Source of the DNA: Akkermansia sp.
Lineage (GTDB): Bacteria > Verrucomicrobiota > Verrucomicrobiia > Verrucomicrobiales > Akkermansiaceae
Direction of reading: 5' to 3'
Assembly (NCBI GenBank): GCA_017555205.1
Contig: JAFZGW010000004.1
Coordinates: 1-64,000, forward strand
DNA: 64,000 nt
Made by a program: the position numbers and the translations under genes
Shown: one piece after another, positions 53,232 to 60,316 of the stretch
Layout of the letters: each line of letters begins with the position of its first letter
Position numbering within the stretch: the stretch's first letter is position 1
Notes under the pieces: model-generated
What the model saw: only the letters and a program-made list of their open reading frames with translations
What the model was told of the DNA's origin: nothing
Databases searched by the model: none

Positions 53232-53474
53232 TAAAAGGCGAGCTCTCAAAATCCGGGGCAGAAAACTTGCGCTTTGTATAAGGATTCCCCCTTTGCACGC
53301 GCTCCGCCGGCAGCGGAATATCTCCCATTGTATCCTTTTTGCTACTTTTTGATAACTTTTTCTTGACTTTTGTTGCACTTTTAGATACTTTCATCTCACC
53401 TCATCGCAACAAAAACACACATGCTCCGCCTCGTCACCAACAATGCCTCCACGCCCTGTTTCTCTCGACGCGGC
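53232..53474 (+). other. Gap between kinase and regulator genes
   Basis: I see no firm gene. A plus-strand TTGACT-17-TACTTT (53363-53391) points into the 3' end of the minus-strand regulator gene and could make an antisense RNA, but it lies in a T-rich repetitive tract. A Lys-rich minus-strand frame begins near 53394 and runs into the kinase antisense strand. Confidence 0.35.
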
Positions 53475-53780
53475 TTATTCGTCTCTGCGCTTCGGCAAAT
53501 TAGCGATCAGGCGGTCAAGCAGCTGCTCGATACTCTCGTGAGCCTCTGCCGCCCATTCACGCAGCTGGGTCTCCATCTCATCCGGCACCACGGCTGTGAT
53601 GCTCTTCTCACTCTCCTCCATGAGCTCTTCCATGCGGCGAGCCACCAGTGGGCTGGGTTTACGCGCCCGGGTCAGAATACGGTTCACTGTACCGCGCGAG
53701 CAGTGCAGCATCTCAGCCAGCGCCGTCTGCGATATGCCGCGCTCCTTCATCCATTCATTCCATCGGTCAATGTTACTCAT
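53475..53780 (-). CDS. Small XRE-like regulator with C-terminal RHH-like segment
   Basis: A 101-residue protein. Residues about 5-45 form an XRE-type helix-turn-helix (WMKERGISQTALAEMLHCSR, then GTVNRILT). Residues about 60-95 (AVVPDEMETQLREWAAEAHE) resemble a ribbon-helix-helix or coiled dimerisation unit. It is transcribed away from an island of small genes, and 14-bp operator-like sequences lie in both divergent promoters, so it is probably an autoregulated repressor of the island. Its promoter predicts a leaderless mRNA starting at the A of ATG. Confidence 0.75.
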   Translation of the reverse strand: MSNIDRWNEWMKERGISQTALAEMLHCSRGTVNRILTRARKPSPLVARRMEELMEESEKSITAVVPDEMETQLREWAAEAHESIEQLLDRLIANLPKRRDE

Positions 53781-53786
53781 GTGTCT

Positions 53787-53815
53787 ATTCTATGTACCAC
53801 ACGTTACAGATGCAA
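53787..53815 (-). promoter_or_regulatory. Leaderless promoter of the 53475 regulator, with degenerate operator
   Basis: Minus-strand TTGCAT-17-TAGAAT; predicted start at 53780 is the first base of the ATG. The plus-strand spacer sequence GTACCACACGTTAC (53794-53807) matches 11 of 14 positions of the perfect palindrome in the divergent promoter. Confidence 0.65.
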
Positions 53816-53867
53816 GCTCAAAATGTAACAAAAGAACACTTTTTGTGCGGATCAGCACAGTTCTTGC

Positions 53868-53896
53868 TTGACACAAGTAACGCGCGTTACTATATT
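53868..53896 (+). promoter_or_regulatory. Island promoter TTGACA-17-TATATT with 14-bp palindromic operator
   Basis: The last 14 bases of the spacer (53877-53890) are GTAACGCGCGTTAC, a perfect palindrome directly abutting the -10. A repressor bound here would block polymerase. A further GTAAC half-site lies at 53825-53829. Confidence 0.75.
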
Positions 53897-53924
53897 ACAA
53901 GCAAACTGTCACTCCCGTTACACC

Positions 53925-54155
53925 ATGAAACGCATCGAGATATCTATTGACTCCCCGGCCGGTCGCACCGTCTGCGCTCTGGCCGAGCAGCTCAACCTCG
54001 ACCCGCAGGACGTCCTTCAGGGCATTCTCTTCGGGCTCTGTAACCGCAGAAAAAGGAAAAGCAGCCAAACTATACAGAGCAACTTATCAACGAATGGGCA
54101 GGCACAAAATCCAAAACTTACAATGAGAACACACACGTTTTCACTTAACAAATAA
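53925..54155 (+). CDS. Small RHH-like protein, first gene of the island
   Basis: A 76-residue protein. Residues about 1-40 (MKRIEISIDSPAGRTVCALA) fit a ribbon-helix-helix fold: a short strand of alternating hydrophobics followed by helices with DPQDVLQGILFGLC. The C-terminal 35 residues are basic and polar. It starts about 22 bases after the predicted transcription start of the operator-controlled promoter. It could be a co-regulator. Confidence 0.6.
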   Translation: MKRIEISIDSPAGRTVCALAEQLNLDPQDVLQGILFGLCNRRKRKSSQTIQSNLSTNGQAQNPKLTMRTHTFSLNK

Positions 54156-54170
54156 CACAATTATACTTAA

Positions 54171-54560
54171 ATGAAAGGTTTAAACTTCTTAAACTCGACG
54201 TGGTGCAAGCGAGCAAGCTCACCAGAAAATCAAAAGGAAATCATCGATAAATTTCTCCTCTGGAGCCAAAAAGTCAAAAATACAGAAATTCTAAAAAAGG
54301 CTGGATTGCTCTATGATTTTTTTAAATCTCCCGTTATATCCGCTGCAGACAAAGCCTTAGTTGCAGGGGCTATTCTTTACATTATTACCCCCATCGACTT
54401 AATTCCTGATTTTGCGCCTTTCGCTGGTTTTCTGGATGACTTAGGAGTAGCAGCTTATGCATTGACCTACATCAACAGCAGGTTAAATCAGATAGATACA
54501 AGCAAGCTGATTGAGTCAGAAATTAGCGAAACTGATAAAGATAACATGCAAAATACATAA
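54171..54560 (+). CDS. DUF1232 (YkvA-like) membrane protein
   Basis: A 129-residue protein. The DUF1232 signature lies at residues about 60-100: ADKALVAGAILYIITPIDLI and PDFAPFAGFLDDLGV. This is one hydrophobic hairpin with the invariant P-x-D-x-x-P-D core. Function of the family is unknown. It is the second gene of the AT-rich island, 15 bases downstream of the RHH-like gene. Confidence 0.85.
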   Translation: MKGLNFLNSTWCKRASSPENQKEIIDKFLLWSQKVKNTEILKKAGLLYDFFKSPVISAADKALVAGAILYIITPIDLIPDFAPFAGFLDDLGVAAYALTYINSRLNQIDTSKLIESEISETDKDNMQNT

Positions 54561-54587
54561 ATTGAGTCAATTCTAAAATCACAAACC

Positions 54588-55469
54588 ATGGGCATTTTCG
54601 GAAAACCTAAACCACCGCCTCCTCCCCCGAACAATCTTGGCGGTGGTATTATAGCTGCCGCGGGGGCATTAATTGGTTTAATAGCCGCAGTTCCTTCCAT
54701 AAAAAAATGGATTGACGAAAAATGGAAAAACTCCAATATGACAGACGAAGAAAGGCGTTTGCGAGAAGAACAAGCGCGCTTACAACGCGAGAAGGAAGCT
54801 GAAGAACGATGCCTCGCCCGAGAGGCTGAAGAACGTCGCCTCGCCCGAGAAGCAGAAGAACGACGTATCGCGCGAGAAGCTGAAGCAAAAGAACGACGTA
54901 TCGCGCGAGAAAAGCGCGAAAAAGAGCTAGCTTTGCAACTCGAAGAAGAAAGACGCCGTCAACAGGAAGAACGCGAAAGAAAAAGAGAAGAAATCCTCAA
55001 TACTGCATGGTGGAATATACCGGAGGGCAAAATTCTGCTTATAGACACGTGTGTTTGGATGAGAGAAAATACGCCCGAATTTGTGAACTGGTTCGAATGG
55101 TTAAGCGAGAACGCACCAAATAAGAATTGGTCCGTGATGGTAGAACACAGTGTATTTCAGGAAATCGAAAAAAATCGAAAACAAAAAGGCCTTTTGGGGC
55201 TTAAAGCCCGGATGGCACATTCACGGGTTAGAAAAATGCAACAGGCTCTGCTCCCTCACAAACTCTTTATATGGCAGAATGCCTCTGTACCCAATAAAAC
55301 GGAAGATAAAATTGCCTACGCAGATCCAGACTTGGTTCAGCGAATGAAAACAGATGACAATATTATCCTTGTTACTTGTGACTTCAGCTTAGCTATGACA
55401 GCCAAGCAAATTACCGGAAGTGTGGAAAGAATCCTTGATTTGGATAATTTTGTAGCGCTAATTAAATAA
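54588..55469 (+). CDS. Membrane-anchored coiled-coil protein with C-terminal PIN-like nuclease domain
   Basis: A 293-residue protein: a Pro-rich N-terminus, one membrane helix (about 18-37, GGGIIAAAGALIGLIAA), a highly charged coiled coil (about 52-135) built of repeated AREAEERR-type units, and a C-terminal PIN-like domain (about 148-290). Candidate metal-binding acids are Asp153 (LLIDTCVWM), Glu192/Glu194 (QEIEKN), Asp257 (KTDDNIILVT) and Asp265 (CDFSLA), the normal PIN order. A membrane-tethered PIN ribonuclease is unusual and is not the typical VapC toxin form. Confidence 0.75.
   Translation: MGIFGKPKPPPPPPNNLGGGIIAAAGALIGLIAAVPSIKKWIDEKWKNSNMTDEERRLREEQARLQREKEAEERCLAREAEERRLAREAEERRIAREAEAKERRIAREKREKELALQLEEERRRQQEERERKREEILNTAWWNIPEGKILLIDTCVWMRENTPEFVNWFEWLSENAPNKNWSVMVEHSVFQEIEKNRKQKGLLGLKARMAHSRVRKMQQALLPHKLFIWQNASVPNKTEDKIAYADPDLVQRMKTDDNIILVTCDFSLAMTAKQITGSVERILDLDNFVALIK
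54785..54915 (+). repeat. Imperfect short tandem repeats encoding the coiled coil
   Basis: Units of about 24 bases encode successive EAEERR-LAREA / IAREA segments of the PIN protein. Confidence 0.6.
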
Positions 55470-55487
55470 TTACCCCCAATATCTCAT

Positions 55488-55682
55488 ATGTCAGCAATAC
55501 CTAATAATGTAATTGTAAATATTATAACTAAAATAATAAAGCAACATGGCCTACCGGCAATAAAAATTATTGTTGAAGAACTATTAAAGAGGAAAGGTGA
55601 AAAACCTATAATAATACTTGGAAGGATCTTAGCCAGAATAGCAACTGAGATATTATCAAGAAAACGGCTGCCGTCTGCATAA
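55488..55682 (+). CDS. Small amphipathic basic peptide
   Basis: 64 residues, Ile/Lys/Leu-rich (VNIITKIIKQHGLPAIKIIV, later GRILARIATEILSRKR). It looks like two amphipathic basic helices, the composition of membrane-active peptides or small holin-like proteins. Third of five closely spaced small genes in the island. No family is recognised. Confidence 0.5.
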   Translation: MSAIPNNVIVNIITKIIKQHGLPAIKIIVEELLKRKGEKPIIILGRILARIATEILSRKRLPSA

Positions 55683-55714
55683 AAAAGAAACATTTTTTCG
55701 TAGAAGCTAATTTT

Positions 55715-55825
55715 ATGGCTATTCCTATTGGCCCCATTGTAAAGTTTATCATAATAAATATAGCAATCCCTATCTTAATCGATATTATTAATAAACCAAA
55801 GAATGATAGGGTGGATAAGAAATAA
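55715..55825 (+). CDS. Very small hydrophobic peptide
   Basis: 36 residues: an Ile-rich membrane helix (GPIVKFIIINIAIPILIDII) with a basic tail (NKPKNDRVDKK). It stops one base before the next ATG. It has the look of a small toxin or bacteriocin-like membrane peptide, but this rests on composition alone. Confidence 0.45.
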   Translation: MAIPIGPIVKFIIINIAIPILIDIINKPKNDRVDKK

Positions 55826-55826
55826 T

Positions 55827-56168
55827 ATGTTAAAGAAAATCATCAGAGATCTAGGTGCCCAAAAAGCACTTAGCATGCTCACGTCCTCAAAACTGGGTCG
55901 AGCATTGCTCCGCAAAAGTTTGAGTATTATGGCAAACAAGCTGAATATCCCTATTACAGTAGAGACAAATGTACAAAATAATTCAAAAATGATATTTTCG
56001 TTTGGGGAATCCGGCTCCAATCTCTATTTTCAATGTACCATTCACACAGAAACTCTGGCAGAGCTGACAGAACTTGCCGGCTCTGCATGGATAAACGGTA
56101 CGAAATTGAGTAAGGACGACATCCTGCCCGTATTGCAAAAAGCAACACGAACGTCCCCAGATTACTAA
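55827..56168 (+). CDS. Hypothetical small protein of the island
   Basis: 113 residues from ATG 55827. The basic, helical N-terminal 50 residues (LKKIIRDLGAQKALSMLTSS) resemble those of the 64-residue peptide upstream. The C-terminal half is a small alpha/beta region (KMIFSFGESGSNLYFQCTIH). The frame is open from 55803 but ATG 55827 is one base after the preceding stop. No family is recognised. Confidence 0.55.
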   Translation: MLKKIIRDLGAQKALSMLTSSKLGRALLRKSLSIMANKLNIPITVETNVQNNSKMIFSFGESGSNLYFQCTIHTETLAELTELAGSAWINGTKLSKDDILPVLQKATRTSPDY

Positions 56169-56231
56169 CAACATCTCATAAACCATAAGACTCCTTCGTT
56201 TCTCTGTAACCACATCACCAAATAGCAAATC

Positions 56232-56348
56232 ATGAAAAAACTCATCAGCTTATCCATTATCGCCATCTTTACATTAACATCATGTAAGCCAGGCATCATC
56301 GGGCGCCTCTTAGCGATGCTGTTTAATTCAGAAAATGCCTCGTGGTAA
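56232..56348 (+). CDS. Tiny lipoprotein
   Basis: 38 residues: signal peptide MKKLISLSIIAIFTLTSC with lipobox LTSC, then a mature peptide of only 21 residues with a hydrophobic/basic stretch (GIIGRLLAMLF). Size and design recall entericidins and colicin-lysis lipoproteins, though I see no specific match. It is the last gene of the AT-rich island. Confidence 0.6.
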   Translation: MKKLISLSIIAIFTLTSCKPGIIGRLLAMLFNSENASW

Positions 56349-56376
56349 CAATACCGTAAAGCCTCCTGCAAGAAAG

Positions 56377-56403
56377 CCGGGCCGGTCATGATGACCGGCC
56401 CGG
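56377..56403 (+). other. Perfect GC-rich palindrome at the island end
   Basis: A 13-bp inverted repeat (CCGGGCCGGTCAT and its complement, one-base centre) lies 29 bases after the lipoprotein stop. There is no T tract, so it may be a bidirectional stop, a recombination scar or a protein site. Confidence 0.5.
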
Positions 56404-56498
56404 TGCTCCACCATGAGCAACCGGGGGAAAGCCGGCACGCCATTCAGCCCCGTAAAAACGGGTCAGCTCCCAAAAGTGTGGGAAGGCTGTTTTTTGAG

Positions 56499-56639
56499 TC
56501 ATCGGCCATGTGAGCACTCTACAAATACCCTTAACTTGTAATTTTGGAAGTTTCTGTAGCCATATCCTCGACGCTGAATTCCTTTTATCTTGCGATGAAA
56601 GCCCTCGGTGATTCCATTATTTTTGGAGAAACGGAATCG
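56499..56639 (-). pseudogene. Remnant of an ISL3-family transposase (C-terminal end)
   Basis: The minus-strand frame reads KNNGITEGFHRKIKGIQRRG then YGYRNFQNYKLRVF, the conserved end of ISL3-type DDE transposases. Everything upstream of these 46 codons is missing. The remnant abuts, in the same frame, the stop codon of the TraB/GumN-like gene, and it lies at the border of the AT-rich island. Confidence 0.82.
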
Positions 56640-57551
56640 TTACCCTCGGATAGCGGTTAGCCACTGCACACCGTGCAGAGAAAAGCCACGCTCGAGCATA
56701 CGGTAGTGCATATCGCGCAGGTGCATAGCACCGTAGAAGATAGCCACGCGAGAGCCGGGAGCAAGAGCTGGAAGCTCGCGATCCAGCACAGCCAAACAGC
56801 GCTCGTTGCGGGTGATGATGATGGCACTGTTTTCCATAGCATTTGAGCCACGGCTGCACTCTTTCGCCAAACCACGAATGAACGAACGTCGCAACTCCTT
56901 TCGGGTACTGACTAGGGAGCTCGTGCCGCTGGAACTGCCACCTTGGAACATACTGCCGACAATGAGCCCAAACCAGCTTTCGCCGCGATTTTTCATGGCT
57001 TCGGCAAGTTCTTCACTGCTGACATCAGCAAATACCATATTGTCCAAGCTGTAGTCTATGCACTCGGTTTGCAGGCTCAGCTTAAGCGACTGTGCCATAA
57101 GCACATAATAGGAGCTAAGCATGTTGTTGAAGGCCTTATCGCCCCCCTTATTTTGCTCCTCGACCATGCGCTCAAAGGTCTGTTGCTCCTCAGCCGTAGC
57201 AGTCTTCTGCTCAATCTTGCGCGCAATACGCAGCATTTCGGATATACCTTCGCCATCTACCATCTCGTAGAGTACTTTATCGTAGCGCTTAAAAGCACGG
57301 TTAAGATTACGGTAGTACCCGGATTCCGCCAAATGAACCGCACCAACTAAATCTACCGTAACACCGGACGGGTGGGTGTAGCGAGCAACCGGGGTGAGCA
57401 GACTCTCCTCACCGCCTACCGCTATACGGTGCTGCACTACCTGAACGGGGTAGGCAAAAGCCGCCGGCAGAGCAAGCAATATCACGGCGACACAACTAAC
57501 GATGAGATAGCCTAAGCGCCCAAAATAATAAAGCGCACTATACTTATTCAT
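56640..57551 (-). CDS. TraB/GumN-like family protein
   Basis: A 303-residue protein with an N-terminal signal anchor (residues about 14-33). It carries the two conserved His-containing segments of the TraB/PrgY/GumN family, VDLVGAVHLAESGYY near residue 68 and AIFYGAMHLRDMHYRML near 268, plus YEMVDGEG near 95. The family has been proposed to be metal-dependent proteases. The stop codon touches an ISL3 transposase remnant, so the natural C-terminus may have been altered. Confidence 0.75.
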   Translation of the reverse strand: MNKYSALYYFGRLGYLIVSCVAVILLALPAAFAYPVQVVQHRIAVGGEESLLTPVARYTHPSGVTVDLVGAVHLAESGYYRNLNRAFKRYDKVLYEMVDGEGISEMLRIARKIEQKTATAEEQQTFERMVEEQNKGGDKAFNNMLSSYYVLMAQSLKLSLQTECIDYSLDNMVFADVSSEELAEAMKNRGESWFGLIVGSMFQGGSSSGTSSLVSTRKELRRSFIRGLAKECSRGSNAMENSAIIITRNERCLAVLDRELPALAPGSRVAIFYGAMHLRDMHYRMLERGFSLHGVQWLTAIRG

Positions 57552-57566
57552 AAGATTATTTTCTTT

Positions 57567-59321
57567 TTAGTTCCATTCAAGAAGGAGGGCGCCCCCGGGC
57601 GGAATACTAATGGGCAATCCCGGTTCGCGGAGTTGCTGAGTGGTAGCGCACAGATCGGGAGCTGTAGGGTTGAGCAAATCGCGGAAGCTCGCACAATCAC
57701 TGCGCCTACCGGCCCATTCGCAAGCATCCGCCGGAATATGGATGTAGGTATCAGCCGGGGTCACAGGGTCGAGATTACATACAAGTAACAGCGTAGCACG
57801 AGCCTTGCGGTTATGGCGCAAGCAGGCATAGAGCCTATGGCCGGAGCAGCTTTCACCCGCAGCCCTGCCATAACCGGGGGTTTGTCGATTTGCCCAATTC
57901 AAGCCATAAAAATCGCCCTTACTCAGTGCAGGGTGCTGCAACAAGGGGAATAGACGGGTGCAGAATTTTCGCAACTCCTGTTCTTCCTCAGTCATGAGAG
58001 CGCCATCAAAGCGCCCCCTGTTGCTCCAGTGCTGTAGTTGCGGCAGGTAGGTGTAGTCAAATATCGAAGTTCGCCCATTGTCACCGCCATAGCCGCCGGG
58101 GCCTTCAGCGCGCTCACCGACTTCGAGACCGTTGTAAATAAGTACGGGGCCGCAGGCCGTACCAAACTGAGCCACTAGCAGAGCCTTCGCCGCGGCACTC
58201 CCCTGCCCTGCCCAGTGTTTAGGGGAAGCGAGTCGTGGCTCGTCATGATTTTCCAGATAGCGCAACCCGCGGCTGTGCAGGAAGTGCTCGCTGCGATTGT
58301 GTACATCTAAGTCGTTTGCCCAGGCAGCGCCCTCGAAAATGGCATTGAGAGCGCGGTAAGACTCGCTATCGTAAACGGCATCGAACCCGGCGGAAATCAG
58401 GGCGACCGATACGTCCCCCTCACAAAGTTTCATGTGGTCGTTGTAGGCTTCTGCAACAAACATGGTGCTTTCATCGCGCATGCGAGCATTCGCAAGCGCC
58501 CAGCGCCAAAAATTGATGGGTACCATGTGTGCCATATCGCAGCGGAACCCACCTACCCCCATGGTTTGCCAATACGCCAGCACGGAATCCATAAGCTGCC
58601 AGGTGCGAGGCACAGCGGCAAGCGGCGCAAACTCGCGCGGCAGGTTGTCTGCTGCGGCAGCCCCAGCGCGGTAATCGCAGCCGTAGTTAAGTTTGGCGGT
58701 TTCATACCAGTCAAAATGGCCGGGGTTATGCGTAGCGGCATTATTGCCGGTCACTCTCGGGTGGCCCCGCTCAGGCGCGAACTCGCCGTTGGGCAGGTTC
58801 ATGCAGCACCCACTATTGCAGGGTTCCAAATAATAAAATGAATTATCGCGCACAAAAAATTGCGACGTATCATCCCCGCGCCCGAAGCTGAACTCCGGGC
58901 GCACGGTTGATTGATAGTTGCGCGACACATGATTGGGGATAAAATCAATGAGGGGTATCATGCCATGATTGCGCACGCGGGTAAGCAATGCCCGAAACTC
59001 GCTCAACCTTTCCGCCGGTTGCTCTGCCAAATCCGGGTCTACATCAAAATAGTCCGTCACGGCATAAGGGCTACCGGCAATCCCCTTCACTACACAGGCC
59101 GGGTCGCTCGGCAAAGCGGGATAGTTCGTTTGCGTAGCATGCCGCAGCACACCGGTGAGCCACAAATGCGTGACCCCCATGCGCGCAAGGGCTGCCAGCG
59201 CAGCATCCGTCACGCCGGCAAAGGTGCCGCACCCATTTTGCTCGCGTGTACCCCATGGTACTCCGCTTTCGCAATAATTTGAAAAATGGCGAACAAAAAG
59301 CTGGTATATGACGGGCCTCAT
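57567..59321 (-). CDS. Glycoside hydrolase family 13 (alpha-amylase-type) enzyme
   Basis: A 584-residue GH13 enzyme without signal peptide. Conserved regions are all visible: DFIPNH (126-131), nucleophile Asp262 in GGFRCDMAHM, acid/base Glu291 in FVAEAY, and Asp360 in LENHDEPR. It acts on alpha-glucans or related sugars inside the cell; specificity is uncertain. ATG 59321 gives the expected start (RPVIYQLFVRHF); an upstream start at 59357 adds 12 residues. Confidence 0.9.
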   Translation of the reverse strand: MRPVIYQLFVRHFSNYCESGVPWGTREQNGCGTFAGVTDAALAALARMGVTHLWLTGVLRHATQTNYPALPSDPACVVKGIAGSPYAVTDYFDVDPDLAEQPAERLSEFRALLTRVRNHGMIPLIDFIPNHVSRNYQSTVRPEFSFGRGDDTSQFFVRDNSFYYLEPCNSGCCMNLPNGEFAPERGHPRVTGNNAATHNPGHFDWYETAKLNYGCDYRAGAAAADNLPREFAPLAAVPRTWQLMDSVLAYWQTMGVGGFRCDMAHMVPINFWRWALANARMRDESTMFVAEAYNDHMKLCEGDVSVALISAGFDAVYDSESYRALNAIFEGAAWANDLDVHNRSEHFLHSRGLRYLENHDEPRLASPKHWAGQGSAAAKALLVAQFGTACGPVLIYNGLEVGERAEGPGGYGGDNGRTSIFDYTYLPQLQHWSNRGRFDGALMTEEEQELRKFCTRLFPLLQHPALSKGDFYGLNWANRQTPGYGRAAGESCSGHRLYACLRHNRKARATLLLVCNLDPVTPADTYIHIPADACEWAGRRSDCASFRDLLNPTAPDLCATTQQLREPGLPISIPPGGALLLEWN

Positions 59322-59390
59322 ACTGCTGAGTTTACCACAGACACCACGCCGTGGCAAGTAACAATTTCAATAGCCAATTTGGCGAGCGGC

Positions 59391-60302
59391 TCAATCCTCC
59401 CACAGATTTTCGGCACCGGGCACATCAAGCCCGCGAGACTCAGCGGCATAGCCAAATGAGCCTTCATCCGGGCAATCCGTGTCGGCTCGGTAGTGGCGCG
59501 GTTCATTCCCGTAGCGGCGCAGGTAGTCAACGATACCACGACCTACCGCCTCTGCATAGCGACGAGCGGTAGCATCTCGCGTCAAGTAGCTGACGTGGTT
59601 GCGATTGTTCAGGAAAGCGGCCTCGACCACAGCTGCGGGAATTCCGGCATCGTCGCAGGCATTCATCCACCCGGCGGCGCGTGTAGCGTCCACATATCGC
59701 ACGGAAATTCCGCACTCACGACCGCTATTGGGCATGCCGTGGTTGAGCACCTCTCTATTCAGGGTACCGGCCAGGCAGCTTGCAAGATTACGCCCATTGT
59801 AGCGATTGCAGATAATCAAGGAGGGGGAAGCACCCCGCCGCCGCCAACCGCGAGCGCTGTTGTGGTGCAGAAACACGGCACAGGAAGCCCGCCGACCAAT
59901 CGCGTAATCGGCCGAAATCATGCCACCGGCTACGCGATCCGGAAAGTAGTCGGAGGGATAGCGTTGGCCGGTATCGGGTTCGTCTTGGTGCTGCACCTCA
60001 GCTCTGTCGGCCCATTGGCGCAGCGGTTCGGTTTCCGGACGCTCGCCGCGGTTGGTAACCAAAACCTTGTAACCGGCCTGTTCAATAACCTGTTTCGTAT
60101 AGTATACGTAGCGATACCACCAGTCGAGCTCTCGTACACGCTGCCCGTTTACTGCACGCGGAGATACCGCCCCCCCTGCCCCAACGCAATGCCCGATATC
60201 GAGAATCACCGGTCCTTCAGCCGTTCCTCGCGGTGCCGCACAGTTACACAGCGCCAAAATAATCGGCAACGCGCTGAGTATGATGAGCAATCGGTGCAAC
60301 AT
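59391..60302 (-). CDS. N-acetylmuramoyl-L-alanine amidase lipoprotein (Amidase_3)
   Basis: A 303-residue enzyme that cuts the peptide from peptidoglycan. The signal peptide ends in a lipobox-like ILALCNC, so it is probably a lipoprotein. Zinc-site features of the Amidase_3 fold are the first His in LDIGHCVGAGG, ASCAVFLHHNSA, and the catalytic Glu in AAVVEAAFLNN near residue 225. It lies between GH13 and Hsp33-like genes on the same strand. Confidence 0.87.
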   Translation of the reverse strand: MLHRLLIILSALPIILALCNCAAPRGTAEGPVILDIGHCVGAGGAVSPRAVNGQRVRELDWWYRYVYYTKQVIEQAGYKVLVTNRGERPETEPLRQWADRAEVQHQDEPDTGQRYPSDYFPDRVAGGMISADYAIGRRASCAVFLHHNSARGWRRRGASPSLIICNRYNGRNLASCLAGTLNREVLNHGMPNSGRECGISVRYVDATRAAGWMNACDDAGIPAAVVEAAFLNNRNHVSYLTRDATARRYAEAVGRGIVDYLRRYGNEPRHYRADTDCPDEGSFGYAAESRGLDVPGAENLWED

Positions 60303-60316
60303 ACCCTGCGCAATTT

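Noticed and set aside
53002..53394. Lys-rich minus-strand frame starting MKVSKSATKVKKKLSKSSKK
   Set aside because: The first 20 residues look protein-like, but most of the frame is antisense to the kinase C-terminus and reads like a shadow. Kept only as a note in the gap entry.
49399..53474. Tyrosine-integrase-driven island inserted at tRNA-Val
   Set aside because: No integrase gene and no duplicated tRNA 3' end could be seen in the window. Kept only as a possibility.
53421..53828. A 135-codon plus-strand frame behind TTGACT-17-TACTTT
   Set aside because: It is antisense to the XRE-like regulator over its whole useful length. An antisense transcript is possible, a protein is not supported.
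56232..56348. Calling the tiny lipoprotein a colicin-lysis protein
   Set aside because: Only size and lipobox agree. No colicin or SOS-type promoter is present, so a functional name is not justified.
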